A stretch of 19,221 nucleotides of DNA from positions 1 through 19,221 of the forward strand of contig JAZRAC010000028.1 of NCBI GenBank assembly GCA_045634365.1, written 5' to 3'. The DNA comes from HGM04593 sp045634365 (GTDB lineage: Bacteria; Bacteroidota; Bacteroidia; Bacteroidales; Bacteroidaceae). Below the pieces are notes generated by a model, which was not told where the DNA came from, ran no database searches, and was given only the letters and a program-made list of their open reading frames with translations. The translations under genes and the position numbers were made by a program. Positions 1 to 7,975 of this stretch are shown one piece after another (position 1 is the first letter of the stretch; the number at the start of each line of letters is the position of its first letter).

Positions 1-27
1 TCGCGAGTTCGAGCCTCGTTGCCCGCT
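1..27 (+). tRNA. 3' end of tRNA-Gly (partial; prophage attachment site)
   Basis: Bases 3-7 (GCGAG), the T-loop TTCGAGC (8-14) and 15-19 (CTCGT) form a perfect T-arm, and 20-26 (TGCCCGC) is the 3' acceptor strand with discriminator T at 27. A 5' acceptor GCGGGCA with U73 fits bacterial tRNA-Gly, and the T-arm closely resembles that of E. coli tRNA-Gly. No CCA is encoded, as is common in Bacteroidota. The integrase gene starts about 210 bases away, so this tRNA end is probably the integration target. The rest of the tRNA lies left of the window, so the isotype is inferred. Confidence 0.8.
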
Positions 28-35
28 CTGTTCTC

Positions 36-68
36 AAGCCGTGTAAATCAATAGTTTACACGGCTTTT
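36..68 (+). terminator. Intrinsic terminator after the tRNA
   Basis: A perfect 12-bp stem, AAGCCGTGTAAA (36-47) with TTTACACGGCTT (55-66), closes a 7-base loop and runs into a T stretch. It would end transcription of the tRNA before the integrase promoter region. Confidence 0.85.
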
Positions 69-121
69 CGTGTTGCCTTTTCGGTTCGTTTTCTTTCGCT
101 CGCGAAACACAGCGAACACCC

Positions 122-154
122 AAACGCAACACGCAAAACACTGAAACGCAACAC
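122..154. repeat. Direct repeat pair AAACGCAACAC
   Basis: AAACGCAACAC occurs at 122-132 and 144-154, exactly 22 bp apart (about two helical turns). It lies between the tRNA end and the integrase gene, where tyrosine integrases usually have arm-type binding sites. That role is inferred from position and spacing only. Confidence 0.5.
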
Positions 155-163
155 TTTATATAA

Positions 164-184
164 TGTTTTACAACTGTTTTACAA
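164..184. repeat. Direct repeat pair TGTTTTACAA
   Basis: TGTTTTACAA occurs at 164-173 and 175-184, 11 bp apart (one helical turn). With the pair at 122-154 it forms a phased array next to the attachment site. It may bind the integrase arm domain or an excision factor. Confidence 0.5.
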
Positions 185-209
185 ACTTTGCGCAACCCGT
201 TCGTTATCG

Positions 210-235
210 CGTAATAACCTTATTCCGTTATAATC
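210..235 (+). repeat. 26-bp intergenic element, copy 1
   Basis: This copy reads CGTAATAACCTTAT then TCCGTTATAATC and ends 3 bases before the integrase start. It matches copy 2 (2541-2566) at 20 of 26 positions. The shared core is ACCTTAT flanked on both sides by CGTTA-like sequence. It may be an operator or part of a phage-specific promoter. Confidence 0.5.
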
Positions 236-238
236 AAT

Positions 239-1453
239 ATGTTAAGTATTAAACCCGTTATCTACAAGCACCACCACCGCGCCGACGGCCTCTATCCCGT
301 CAAGTTGCGCGTAACCTTCCAGCGGCAGACGCGCTACTTCGACACACCGCTCACCGCCGAACTGAAGCAACTCACCCGCAACCTCGACGGCTTCCGCGAC
401 CCTCGTCTGAACAGTGCCGCCTGCCGTTGCGCCGACCAACTGCGCACACTTCTCGACCAGCACGCGCCCGACATTCACACCATTGCCGACGTGCAGCGCA
501 TTATTGCAGGCGAGCGCACCGTGCTGCCATTGGTGGCCGACTTCGCCGACACCTACGTGCAGCGCATTGAAGCCGACGGACGCGCCCACACCGCCGCCAA
601 CTACCGCACCGCCACACTGCGCCTGCGCGAGTTCGCACCCCATTGCACCTTTGCCGACATTACACCCGCGTGGCTCGCACGCTATCAGGCACACCTCGCC
701 AAGCGGATGGGCGACCGCGGCGTGCAGTTATATCTGTCGTGCCTTCGGAAAATATACAACGCCGCCCTCGACGAGTTCAACGCCGACGGCACCGAACGCC
801 TGCGACGCTCACCCTTCGAACATTACAGCATACCAACACCAGGCGAGACACGCAAGCGGGCGCTCACCGTTCACCAACTGCGCCAGATTGTGGCCTTCAA
901 GCCCGAAGGCGACACGCTGGCCGAGTTCGCGCGCGACGTGTTCGTGCTGTCGTTCTGTTTCTGTGGTATTAACACCGTCGACCTCTACAAGTTGACCGAC
1001 CTGCAACCCGACCGCCTCACCTACAACCGTAGCAAGACACGCGGCAAGCGACGCGACGGCGCACTTATATCGATAGCCATTCAGCCCGAAGCCCGCCCCT
1101 TTGTCGAGCGCTTCCGCGATGGCCACCGCTTCAACTTCTGCCGAACCTACAAGACCGACTACACCTTCAACCAGGCCGTCAACAAGGGACTCAAGCGCGT
1201 GGGCGCGGCCGTTGGCATTCCTGCCCTTCAGTTCTACGCCGCACGCCACAGTTGGGCCACCATTGCCCGAAACGACTGCAACATTCCGATGGACGACGTC
1301 GCCCTCGCACTCTGCCACGCACGCAACACCGTCACCGACATATACGTGCGCCGCGACTTCTCGCGTATCGACACCGCCAACCGCAAAGTGCTACGCCTTG
1401 TCTTTGAGCAAGACTTTTATCAGCCGTTCCTTTTCAGCGACGAGTTGTTTTAG
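239..1453 (+). CDS. int: Tyrosine-family site-specific integrase
   Basis: This 404-residue tyrosine recombinase should integrate and excise the element at the adjacent tRNA-Gly. An N-terminal arm-binding region (about 1-80) is followed by a core-binding SAM-like domain (about 90-190) and a catalytic domain (about 205-395). Visible catalytic positions are R336 and H337 in the YxxRH box (Y333 to H337), H360, and the nucleophile Y369. The position of the first conserved arginine is N245 (GINTVDL where most families have GLRxxEL), and the first box residue is Tyr rather than His. Loss of the first arginine is known for Bacteroidota integrases such as CTnDOT IntDOT. The 3' end overlaps the antisense repressor gene by 63 bp. 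The ATG at 239 follows an A/T-rich leader without a Shine-Dalgarno sequence. Confidence 0.93.
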   Translation: MLSIKPVIYKHHHRADGLYPVKLRVTFQRQTRYFDTPLTAELKQLTRNLDGFRDPRLNSAACRCADQLRTLLDQHAPDIHTIADVQRIIAGERTVLPLVADFADTYVQRIEADGRAHTAANYRTATLRLREFAPHCTFADITPAWLARYQAHLAKRMGDRGVQLYLSCLRKIYNAALDEFNADGTERLRRSPFEHYSIPTPGETRKRALTVHQLRQIVAFKPEGDTLAEFARDVFVLSFCFCGINTVDLYKLTDLQPDRLTYNRSKTRGKRRDGALISIAIQPEARPFVERFRDGHRFNFCRTYKTDYTFNQAVNKGLKRVGAAVGIPALQFYAARHSWATIARNDCNIPMDDVALALCHARNTVTDIYVRRDFSRIDTANRKVLRLVFEQDFYQPFLFSDELF

Positions 1454-1732
1454 GTGCGCGTTGTCGATTTTCAGAAGTTCGAGTTGAACACCCACTTCAG
1501 GCTCTGCCCCGTCAGGTTCTGGCCGCCCGTAGTTCACGTCGCCGTCGAAGAACAGCGTCACGGGGACGTGGAAAATGCGCGCCACCTTCTCGAGCAGCGC
1601 GGCGTCCACCGATTCCTGGCGTTTCATACGAGTGACCGTCACGTGCGACAGCCCCAGACGCTCGCCTACTTCCTTCTGCGTGTACCCTTTTCTGTACAGC
1701 AATTCCTCAAACATACGGCCGAAGTGTTTCAT
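1391..1732 (-). CDS. XRE-family transcriptional regulator (repressor candidate 2)
   Basis: The 113-residue product has a canonical XRE/Cro-type helix-turn-helix at about residues 18-58 (YTQKEVGERLGLSHVTVTRM), followed by a motif typical of these regulators (IFHVPVTLFFDGD). A short Leu/Lys/Glu-rich tail probably forms a coiled coil for dimerisation. Its ATG overlaps the stop of the upstream regulator gene (ATGA junction at 1729-1732), so the two are translated as one antisense operon. Its 3' end runs 63 bp into the integrase gene. It probably acts in lysogeny control, alone or with its partner. Confidence 0.85.
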   Translation of the reverse strand: MKHFGRMFEELLYRKGYTQKEVGERLGLSHVTVTRMKRQESVDAALLEKVARIFHVPVTLFFDGDVNYGRPEPDGAEPEVGVQLELLKIDNAHLKQLVAEKERLIKVLLKDKA

Positions 1733-2076
1733 TTTGCGCCCCCTTTTGTCAACTGTTCCACAATCGTCAGCAACCTGTCAATCTGCGCATTCTGTTCCGC
1801 GAAGCGTGCGTTCGCCTCGTCGAGCCGTGCCACAATCACCGCCAGCAAGTCACCCTCGCCTTCCGCTTTCGCAATGTTGCCCCTTTGCGCTTCCGCGATG
1901 CCTTCAGGTATCACCCAGCCGCGGTCGTTGTTTGTTAGTTTTTCGACGACATAATCGGGCAAATTACTGCGGCCGCACTCAATATGCGAAATGAACACCG
2001 AACTAACGCCCAAATAGTTTGCCAGTTCGCTCTGCCCTAATTTATTCGCCTTCCTAAACGCTTTTAAATCAATCAT
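1729..2076 (-). CDS. XRE-family transcriptional regulator (repressor candidate 1)
   Basis: The 115-residue product has an N-terminal XRE helix-turn-helix (about 5-45; LGQSELANYLGVSSVFISHI, then ECGRSNLPDYVVEKL). Its C-terminal half is Ala/Glu/Leu-rich and probably a coiled-coil oligomerisation segment (about 75-110). It is the first gene leftward from the divergent control region. A 16-bp inverted repeat lies about 70 bp upstream, as expected for an autoregulated prophage repressor. It has no peptidase domain, so induction would not follow the LexA-like self-cleavage route. Confidence 0.85.
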   Translation of the reverse strand: MIDLKAFRKANKLGQSELANYLGVSSVFISHIECGRSNLPDYVVEKLTNNDRGWVIPEGIAEAQRGNIAKAEGEGDLLAVIVARLDEANARFAEQNAQIDRLLTIVEQLTKGGAK

Positions 2077-2146
2077 TTAAAAATTATTTTTAAAAAAGTG
2101 CTTAATTCATAGTACAACTTAACTTAATATTAACTATAATTGCACC

Positions 2147-2186
2147 CGTTATCGTTTCAGTTGCGCAAATAACTGAAAAAATAACG
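2147..2186. promoter_or_regulatory. Inverted-repeat operator in the divergent control region
   Basis: The arms CGTTATCGTTTCAGTT (2147-2162) and AACTGAAAAAATAACG (2171-2186) are complementary at 14 of 16 positions around the 8-base spacer GCGCAAAT. It sits between the leftward repressor operon and the rightward early operon, the classic place for a lysogeny operator. A near-match to the Bacteroides -7 box, TATAATTG at 2135-2142, lies just left of it on the + strand. Confidence 0.7.
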
Positions 2187-2218
2187 AAACAAAGTGTAAT
2201 TATTAGACAAACACGCTT

Positions 2219-2527
2219 ATGCAAATGATTAAAGTAAACGGAACACTCGACCGCGCCTTCGGATGCCTAACCGTTGCGCAGTTCGCCAGCGCGCGCCTCG
2301 ACCTTATGCAGGCTTTAGGCCTCGACCTTAACAGCCGCAGCGCCTTCGGCAAGTACCTGAACGGCACCACAGCCCTCAAAGGATGGCAGATTCAAACCTG
2401 CCGCGCCGTCTTCGCCAAGTACGGCATTGAATGGAACTACGTCGAAACACCAGCCGAGCGACAGCGAAGCACCGTTATCAGCGCACCCTTCGCCGCCGCC
2501 CTCACCCGTTACAGCGCCGCCAAATAA
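2219..2527 (+). CDS. Small early protein, first gene right of the operator
   Basis: This 102-residue protein has no family I recognise. Its position directly opposite the repressor operon, downstream of the inverted-repeat operator, is where Cro- or CII-like regulators usually lie. Residues about 20-75 are predicted helical and could hold a helix-turn-helix (FASARLDLMQALGL, then SAFGKYLNGTTALKGWQI), but no signature is clear. The ATG at 2219 is chosen; a second in-frame ATG follows two codons later. It is followed by 80 bp of noncoding sequence containing copy 2 of the 26-bp element. Confidence 0.65.
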   Translation: MQMIKVNGTLDRAFGCLTVAQFASARLDLMQALGLDLNSRSAFGKYLNGTTALKGWQIQTCRAVFAKYGIEWNYVETPAERQRSTVISAPFAAALTRYSAAK

Positions 2528-2540
2528 CCGCCAATAATAC

Positions 2541-2566
2541 CGTTATAACCTTATCGCGTTATACCG
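2541..2566 (+). repeat. 26-bp intergenic element, copy 2
   Basis: This copy reads CGTTATAACCTTAT then CGCGTTATACCG. It matches copy 3 at 22 of 26 positions and copy 1 at 20 of 26. It lies 41 bp before the start of the gene at 2608. Confidence 0.5.
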
Positions 2567-2588
2567 TCAAAAAACTATAAAATGTTAA

Positions 2589-2603
2589 ACACCAAACACT
2601 TAA
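2589..2603 (+). repeat. Leader repeat ACACCAAACACTTAA, copy 1
   Basis: The 15-base sequence ACACCAAACACTTAA ends 4 bases before the start codon at 2608. Near-identical copies precede the next two genes. It may be a translation-initiation leader in a phylum that lacks strong Shine-Dalgarno use. Confidence 0.55.
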
Positions 2604-2607
2604 ACGT

Positions 2608-3110
<503 letters not shown>

Positions 3111-3111
<1 letters not shown>

Positions 3112-3126
3112 CACCAAACACTTTAA
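3111..3126 (+). repeat. Leader repeat, copy 2
   Basis: ACACCAAACACTTTAA overlaps the last base of the preceding stop codon and ends 12 bases before the start at 3139. It carries one extra T compared with the other two copies. Confidence 0.5.
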
Positions 3127-3138
3127 AACATTAAAACT

Positions 3139-3342
3139 ATGAGCGAAAACAAAACTGCAAGCAACGGCGTCGGATTCTTTGGCCTGCTAACGTTAGTATT
3201 TATCGTGTTGAAACTAATCGGCGTAATTAACTGGGCGTGGTGGGTGGTTTTAGCCCCTGCGTGGGGCAGTTTTGCCTTGTTTCTGGTAATCGTACTAATA
3301 GGTGCAACTATTGCCTGGTACCGTTACAAACACGGCCTATAA
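3139..3342 (+). CDS. Small two-span membrane protein
   Basis: The 67-residue product has two hydrophobic segments, about 12-34 and 37-60, separated by a Trp/Pro-containing turn (INWAWWVVLAPAWG). It starts with a short polar N-terminus and ends in a basic tail (YRYKHGL). That predicts a small inner-membrane hairpin protein with both ends in the cytoplasm. Similar tiny membrane proteins are frequent in phage early operons, where some act in superinfection exclusion or host modulation. No function can be assigned here. A holin is less likely because no lysis gene is next to it. Confidence 0.75.
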   Translation: MSENKTASNGVGFFGLLTLVFIVLKLIGVINWAWWVVLAPAWGSFALFLVIVLIGATIAWYRYKHGL

Positions 3343-3376
3343 TGTTCACCACTTACCCCTAAACACTAAACACTTA

Positions 3377-3391
3377 ACACCAAACACTTAA
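3377..3391 (+). repeat. Leader repeat, copy 3
   Basis: ACACCAAACACTTAA, identical to copy 1, ends 4 bases before the start at 3396. Upstream (3361-3376) the related string AAACACTAAACACTTA suggests partial tandem duplication. Confidence 0.55.
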
Positions 3392-3395
3392 CGAA

Positions 3396-3821
3396 ATGTT
3401 ACACTTATCAGCACCTCACGCAATCGGCGAGCACGTCTACTTCCTTCGCGGCAACACAATCACCGAAGGCATAACAAGCGAGTGCACCGTCAAGTTCGAC
3501 GGCACGCAAGTCAACACCATTTATGTGGTGGCGTTTATCGATGGCGACGGCTGCCCAGCAACCGCAACAATGCGCAAGAACGACCTGTTCGACACACGCA
3601 CCAACCTCGTCAACAGCCTAATGCTCAACGCCGACCAACTCACACCCGACGAGACGGCCGAACTGCTTAAGCACTACGACATAACAGCGCCAACCCGTGG
3701 CACCGATGCGGCCACCGAACCCGAAACCGAACCCGAAGCAACCCTCGGCGGCGTAATGGCCGAAGTGGCCCAGCAATGGCGCGAACAGTTGAACAACCAA
3801 CCCAAACCCGCAGAACTATGA
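3396..3821 (+). CDS. Hypothetical early protein, acidic tail
   Basis: This 141-residue protein is not recognised. Residues about 1-70 look like a small beta-rich domain (alternating hydrophobic strands such as VYFLRGN, CTVKF and TIYVVAFI). A short helical segment follows (about 80-95), then a Glu/Pro/Thr-rich linker (about 100-120). Its stop codon overlaps the next start (ATGA at 3818-3821), so it is translationally coupled to the regulator-like gene downstream. The leader repeat before its ATG supports the chosen start. Confidence 0.7.
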   Translation: MLHLSAPHAIGEHVYFLRGNTITEGITSECTVKFDGTQVNTIYVVAFIDGDGCPATATMRKNDLFDTRTNLVNSLMLNADQLTPDETAELLKHYDITAPTRGTDAATEPETEPEATLGGVMAEVAQQWREQLNNQPKPAEL

Positions 3822-4498
3822 GACGCGCCATTGACTTAATCAGACTGCGGCAACTAATTGAGACGACCAACCTGCCCGACCGCGCCATTGCCGAGAAGGT
3901 GGGCGTCAGTTTTAGCACTGTGCACAACTACCGCCAGCGCTGGGGCTTCAAGTTGCCCAGCGGCAGCAAATACGAGAAGGACGAGCGCATTATGGCAATA
4001 ATCCGCAACCCCAACCTGTCAATCGCACAGGCAAGCGAACAGGCGGGCGTGTCTGACACCACCGTCGAGCGCATTCGCCGCAAGTACGGCGTCGTTAGTG
4101 TGTTCGCTCAGGCGTTCCAAACGGCAAAGGCCACCCTACTGGCCAACACCGAAGCCGAACGGCAGCAAACCGAACAGCGGCAACAAGCCACCGAACGCAT
4201 TCGCAAGGCCGCAAGCAAGCCGCGCAAGCCCCTCGTCTTCGCCACAACAGCCGACGAGTTGAACCACCTCTACAAAGAGCGCAACAGCGTCGAAGACCTT
4301 ATGAACGTGGCCGCGATGGAAGGCAACAGCGCCGACTACCAACTATACGCAAAACAGTACAGCGCGCTCACCTATAAGATAGAATTTTGCGAGAGCCGCC
4401 TGCACTACGGCCAAGCCCAAGACACCGACTGCGAAGGCGGCCGCAACGCCTTCTGGAACGGACACGCACACACCCAACCCGAGCCAATTATCCAATAA
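3818..4498 (+). CDS. Double helix-turn-helix DNA-binding protein
   Basis: The 226-residue protein carries two helix-turn-helix motifs, about 20-42 (PDRAIAEKVGVSFSTVHNYR) and 66-91 (LSIAQASEQAGVSDTTVERI). A Gln-rich linker (about 110-140) and a helical C-terminal region follow. The arrangement resembles resolvase- or replication-initiator-type DNA-binding proteins. Located directly before the primase-helicase gene, it may bind the replication origin or regulate the replication operon; both are inferences. The start at 3818 is preferred over an in-frame ATG at 3776 because it forms an ATGA overlap with the preceding gene. Confidence 0.75.
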   Translation: MRRAIDLIRLRQLIETTNLPDRAIAEKVGVSFSTVHNYRQRWGFKLPSGSKYEKDERIMAIIRNPNLSIAQASEQAGVSDTTVERIRRKYGVVSVFAQAFQTAKATLLANTEAERQQTEQRQQATERIRKAASKPRKPLVFATTADELNHLYKERNSVEDLMNVAAMEGNSADYQLYAKQYSALTYKIEFCESRLHYGQAQDTDCEGGRNAFWNGHAHTQPEPIIQ

Positions 4499-4518
4499 AA
4501 AAAAACACCGCCACCACA

Positions 4519-7500
4519 ATGGACATAAAAGAAAAAATACTCGCCCAGGTCGACATTCTCGACGTTATCAGCGAAACCGTCGAACTCAAAAAAGCGGGCA
4601 GCCGTTGGTTGGGTCGCTGCCCATTCCACCAAGAGAAGACCCCGTCGTTTAGCGTCAACCCTGCATTGCAGTTGTGGTATTGTTTTGGGTGCGGCCGCGG
4701 CGGCAACGTTATCGACTTCGTTATGGAACGCGACAACCTCACGTTTTGGGACGCGATGGTGGCATTGGCCAAGCGGCACAATATTCCAATACCAGAAAAA
4801 AGCCCCGAAGAAACAGCCGAAGGCGTTCACTGTCTGGCACTGTTGGAAGCCAACCAGCACGCCCGCCGATTCTTCGTTCAGCAACTCGAAAAAAGCGACC
4901 GCGCAAAGGCCTACGTCGAGAAGCGTTGGGGCCTCGAGTTCGCCAAGACTGTCGGCATTGGCTACGCACCCGACGAGCGTCACGCCCTCGACTTCTACAT
5001 TCGCGACAACAATTTAAACAGGAAGTTATTCGAAGAAGTCGGCCTTCTGCGCTACAACGAAGAACGCCGCGAAATGTACGACTTCTACCGCGACCGTATT
5101 GTTATACCAATATATAGCCGCACAGGCAGCGTTATAGGCTTCACCGCCCGCGATATTAGCGGCCGCGATGGTGTGCCCAAGTATATGAACAGCGCCGAGT
5201 CTGACATATACAAGAAGTCCGACACCGTGTTCGGCATTAACTACGCCGCACGCGAAGCCAGCCGTGCCGACCTTATGTATATCGTCGAAGGTGCGCCCGA
5301 CGTGCTGCGCCTCGAGTCGATAGGCATTGCCAACGCCGTCGCCTGTCTCGGAAGCCACGCCACCGATGCGCAGTTCCGTCAGATTCAGCGGCAGACAAAC
5401 AACATTTGCTTTATTCCCGATGCCGACGTGGTGAAGGACGGGCAGAAGTGGGGCACAGGTATCAACGGCACCATACAAAACGCCAAAATCGCAATGCAGG
5501 CGGGGCTGTCGGTGTACGTCCGCGAGTTGCCGCAACCCAACCCGCAAGAGAAGGTCGACTGCGACTCATACGTTACCAGTGTCGACATTCTCAACTCGTT
5601 ACAGCAGCAAGAGTTCATACTTTGGTATGCGCAGAAACTGTTCGCCGATGCCGACAACCAGGACACCAACAGCCGAAGCAACGCAATCAACGAACTGGCC
5701 GCCACCATTGCCCTAATCGACGACGGTGTCAAGGCCGACCTCATTGTCGACAAGGTGGCCGTACTGTCAGGCGTCAAAGGTATGAAGTCGATGCTGCGCC
5801 GTGCCTACATTGGCGCACTCAACGACCGCCGCGAGAAGCAGACAGTCAAGCGCGGCAAAGATGCCATTGACCTGTTCGACACCTACGGCTTCTGGATTGA
5901 CGACGGCGGCTACGTGTCGGCCGTCAACGGCAAGACCACCCGCTGGTCGAACTTCACACTCGAGCCGCTGTTCCACATTAAGGACGTTATTTTTCCGAAG
6001 CGCCTGTTCAAAATCACCAACGGCAAACAGACCGAAATTATCGAACTCAAAGCCGAAGACCTTGTCAGCCTGCAAAAGTTCAAGCAGAAGGTCGAAGGCC
6101 TTGGCAACTTTATCTGGCAAGCAAAGGACGAGCAACTCACCAAACTGAAGACCTACCTGTTCGAACAGACAGAGACAGCCGTCGAGATTAAGCAGTTGGG
6201 GTGGAACGTGTCGGGCAACTTCTTCGCCTTCGGCAATGGCATATATCAGAACGCCGTGTTCAACGAAGCCGACGAACTTGGCATTGTGCGCCTCGGCGAG
6301 AACCAAAACTACTACCTGCCCAGCCGCTCAATGATATACGCCAACGACCGCACGCTGTTCGAGTTCGAGAAGAACTTCAGCCACCTGAACTACAACAACT
6401 GCACGCTCACCGAAGCGTTTACCCGTATCGGCACAGTGTACGGCAACAATGGCATTATGGGCCTCGCGTTCTACATTGCCAGCCTGTTCAAAGACGTGGT
6501 GCTGCACCAGACGAGCCTGCACTTTCCCATTCTGAACTTGTTCGGGCCCAAGGGCAGCGGCAAGACCGAACTCGCCGTCAGTCTGAAGCGCTTTTTTCAA
6601 CTCAAAGACCTGCCGCTCAACCTTAACAACACCACAATAGCCGCAATCGCTAACAATCTGGCCCAAGTCAGCAACGCAATAGTGCACTTCGACGAGTTCC
6701 GCAACGACCTCGACACACGCATTCGCGAAAGTTTGAAGGGTGTCTGGGACAATACGGGGCGCAGCCGTATGAGCCTGGACCGCGACAAGCAGGTCGAGTC
6801 CACCCTTGTCGATTGTGCGCTCATTATCAGCGGCCAGGAAATGGCCACCGCCGACATTGCGCTGTTCTCGCGCTTCGTGTTCCTGCGCTTCAGCGAGACA
6901 ACCTTCAGCGCCGAAGCAAAGAAGGCCTTCAACGAGTTGGCCGACCTTCAGCGCAAGGGCTTCTCACATATTACCCTGCAACTGTTGAACTATCGGCCGC
7001 AAGTCGAGAACGAAATCAGCGCCGAACTGGCGCGTGTGTCTGACGAAATGGCCGACCGCCTCGGCAATACTATCGTCGAAGACCGCATTCTCAACAACTA
7101 CAAGGTGTTGCTCGTTATTTACAAAATTATCGGCAAATATCTGACGCTGCCGTTCAAGTACAACCAGGTGTTCGAGTTGTGCTACTCGTATATGATTGAG
7201 CAGCAAGGTAGTTGCTTCACCAACAACGAGTTGGGCAACTTCTGGGACTGCGTTCAGGTGTTGGTTCAGTCGGGCGAGTTGGTAATCGACAGCGACTTCC
7301 GCATAAAGCCCGAGAAGAAACTCGTCACCGACCTGTCGCAGAATGGTATCGAATGGCAGACGCCCCGCCTGGTGCTATATATTCGCCCCAGCCGCGTGTT
7401 CCAATTATATGCCAAACAATATCGAAGCCTTGGCGAGACGTGCCTGCCACGCACCAGTCTGAAGTACTACCTCGAGAACAGCAAAGAGTACCTCGGCCAA

Positions 7501-7728
7501 AAACGTGGTATGCGCTTCAAGTTTATAGTGCGCGGCCAGCAACAGTACACCGCCGTGCACGACGAAGAAAAGAACTCGACCGAAAACATTGCCAACAGTC
7601 AGGTCGACCGCTGTATGGCCTTCGACTATGAAGCCATTAAGGCCAACTATAATATAGATATTAACACCTACACCAACGGCGCCGAAGAGTCAGGCCCCGC
7701 CGACCTTCCCGACGAAGAACCATTTTAA
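4519..7728 (+). CDS. Phage replicative primase-helicase (CHC2-Toprim-ATPase fusion)
   Basis: The 1069-residue protein should prime and unwind DNA at phage replication forks. In order: a CHC2 zinc finger with C34, H37, C55 and C58; a DnaG-like catalytic core (about 180-250); a Toprim domain with E257 (VEGAPD) and D301/D303 (IPDAD); a long middle region; then a P-loop ATPase with Walker A GPKGSGKT (676-683), Walker B HFDE (D725, E726) and a likely arginine finger R785 (LFSRF). The ATPase is not a DnaB-type RecA domain; it looks more like the superfamily 3 or DUF927-type ATPases seen in primases of mobile elements. The ATG at 4519 gives the standard start of DnaG proteins (MDIKEKILAQVDILDVI). 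It follows the helix-turn-helix gene by 20 bp. Confidence 0.92.
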   Translation: MDIKEKILAQVDILDVISETVELKKAGSRWLGRCPFHQEKTPSFSVNPALQLWYCFGCGRGGNVIDFVMERDNLTFWDAMVALAKRHNIPIPEKSPEETAEGVHCLALLEANQHARRFFVQQLEKSDRAKAYVEKRWGLEFAKTVGIGYAPDERHALDFYIRDNNLNRKLFEEVGLLRYNEERREMYDFYRDRIVIPIYSRTGSVIGFTARDISGRDGVPKYMNSAESDIYKKSDTVFGINYAAREASRADLMYIVEGAPDVLRLESIGIANAVACLGSHATDAQFRQIQRQTNNICFIPDADVVKDGQKWGTGINGTIQNAKIAMQAGLSVYVRELPQPNPQEKVDCDSYVTSVDILNSLQQQEFILWYAQKLFADADNQDTNSRSNAINELAATIALIDDGVKADLIVDKVAVLSGVKGMKSMLRRAYIGALNDRREKQTVKRGKDAIDLFDTYGFWIDDGGYVSAVNGKTTRWSNFTLEPLFHIKDVIFPKRLFKITNGKQTEIIELKAEDLVSLQKFKQKVEGLGNFIWQAKDEQLTKLKTYLFEQTETAVEIKQLGWNVSGNFFAFGNGIYQNAVFNEADELGIVRLGENQNYYLPSRSMIYANDRTLFEFEKNFSHLNYNNCTLTEAFTRIGTVYGNNGIMGLAFYIASLFKDVVLHQTSLHFPILNLFGPKGSGKTELAVSLKRFFQLKDLPLNLNNTTIAAIANNLAQVSNAIVHFDEFRNDLDTRIRESLKGVWDNTGRSRMSLDRDKQVESTLVDCALIISGQEMATADIALFSRFVFLRFSETTFSAEAKKAFNELADLQRKGFSHITLQLLNYRPQVENEISAELARVSDEMADRLGNTIVEDRILNNYKVLLVIYKIIGKYLTLPFKYNQVFELCYSYMIEQQGSCFTNNELGNFWDCVQVLVQSGELVIDSDFRIKPEKKLVTDLSQNGIEWQTPRLVLYIRPSRVFQLYAKQYRSLGETCLPRTSLKYYLENSKEYLGQKRGMRFKFIVRGQQQYTAVHDEEKNSTENIANSQVDRCMAFDYEAIKANYNIDINTYTNGAEESGPADLPDEEPF

Positions 7729-7737
7729 TAATCAACT

Positions 7738-7956
7738 ATGAAACCGCGCAAACCACAATATCAGCAACAGCAAACAGTCAACCACTGCGTCGACTGCACC
7801 TTTGCCGAAGTCGACACAAAGCAAATAAACCGCACCGCCTACGATGGCCGTCCGTTTATGCTCAAGTGTCACTTCACACCGTGGAAAAAATTCAAAACCG
7901 ACCCCGCCTGCGACCGCTTCGCAAGACGGCAGACACCGCTCGACTTCAATGTATAA
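7738..7956 (+). CDS. Small four-cysteine (zinc-ribbon-like) protein
   Basis: This 72-residue basic protein has four cysteines, C17 and C20 (CVDC), C44 and C58, suited to binding one zinc ion. No specific family is recognised, although small four-Cys proteins next to phage primases are common. It starts 9 bp after the primase-helicase stop and is part of the same operon. A nucleic-acid-binding role is possible but unproven. Confidence 0.7.
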   Translation: MKPRKPQYQQQQTVNHCVDCTFAEVDTKQINRTAYDGRPFMLKCHFTPWKKFKTDPACDRFARRQTPLDFNV

Positions 7957-7975
7957 CACTTTAATATTCAATTTT

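Noticed and set aside
242..694. 150-codon minus-strand open frame inside the integrase gene
   Set aside because: Low-complexity Gly/Val-rich translation caused by the codon bias of the integrase; no leader or homology signs.
4405..4983. 192-codon minus-strand open frame across the primase start
   Set aside because: Antisense to the zinc-finger region of the primase, whose motifs are unmistakable.
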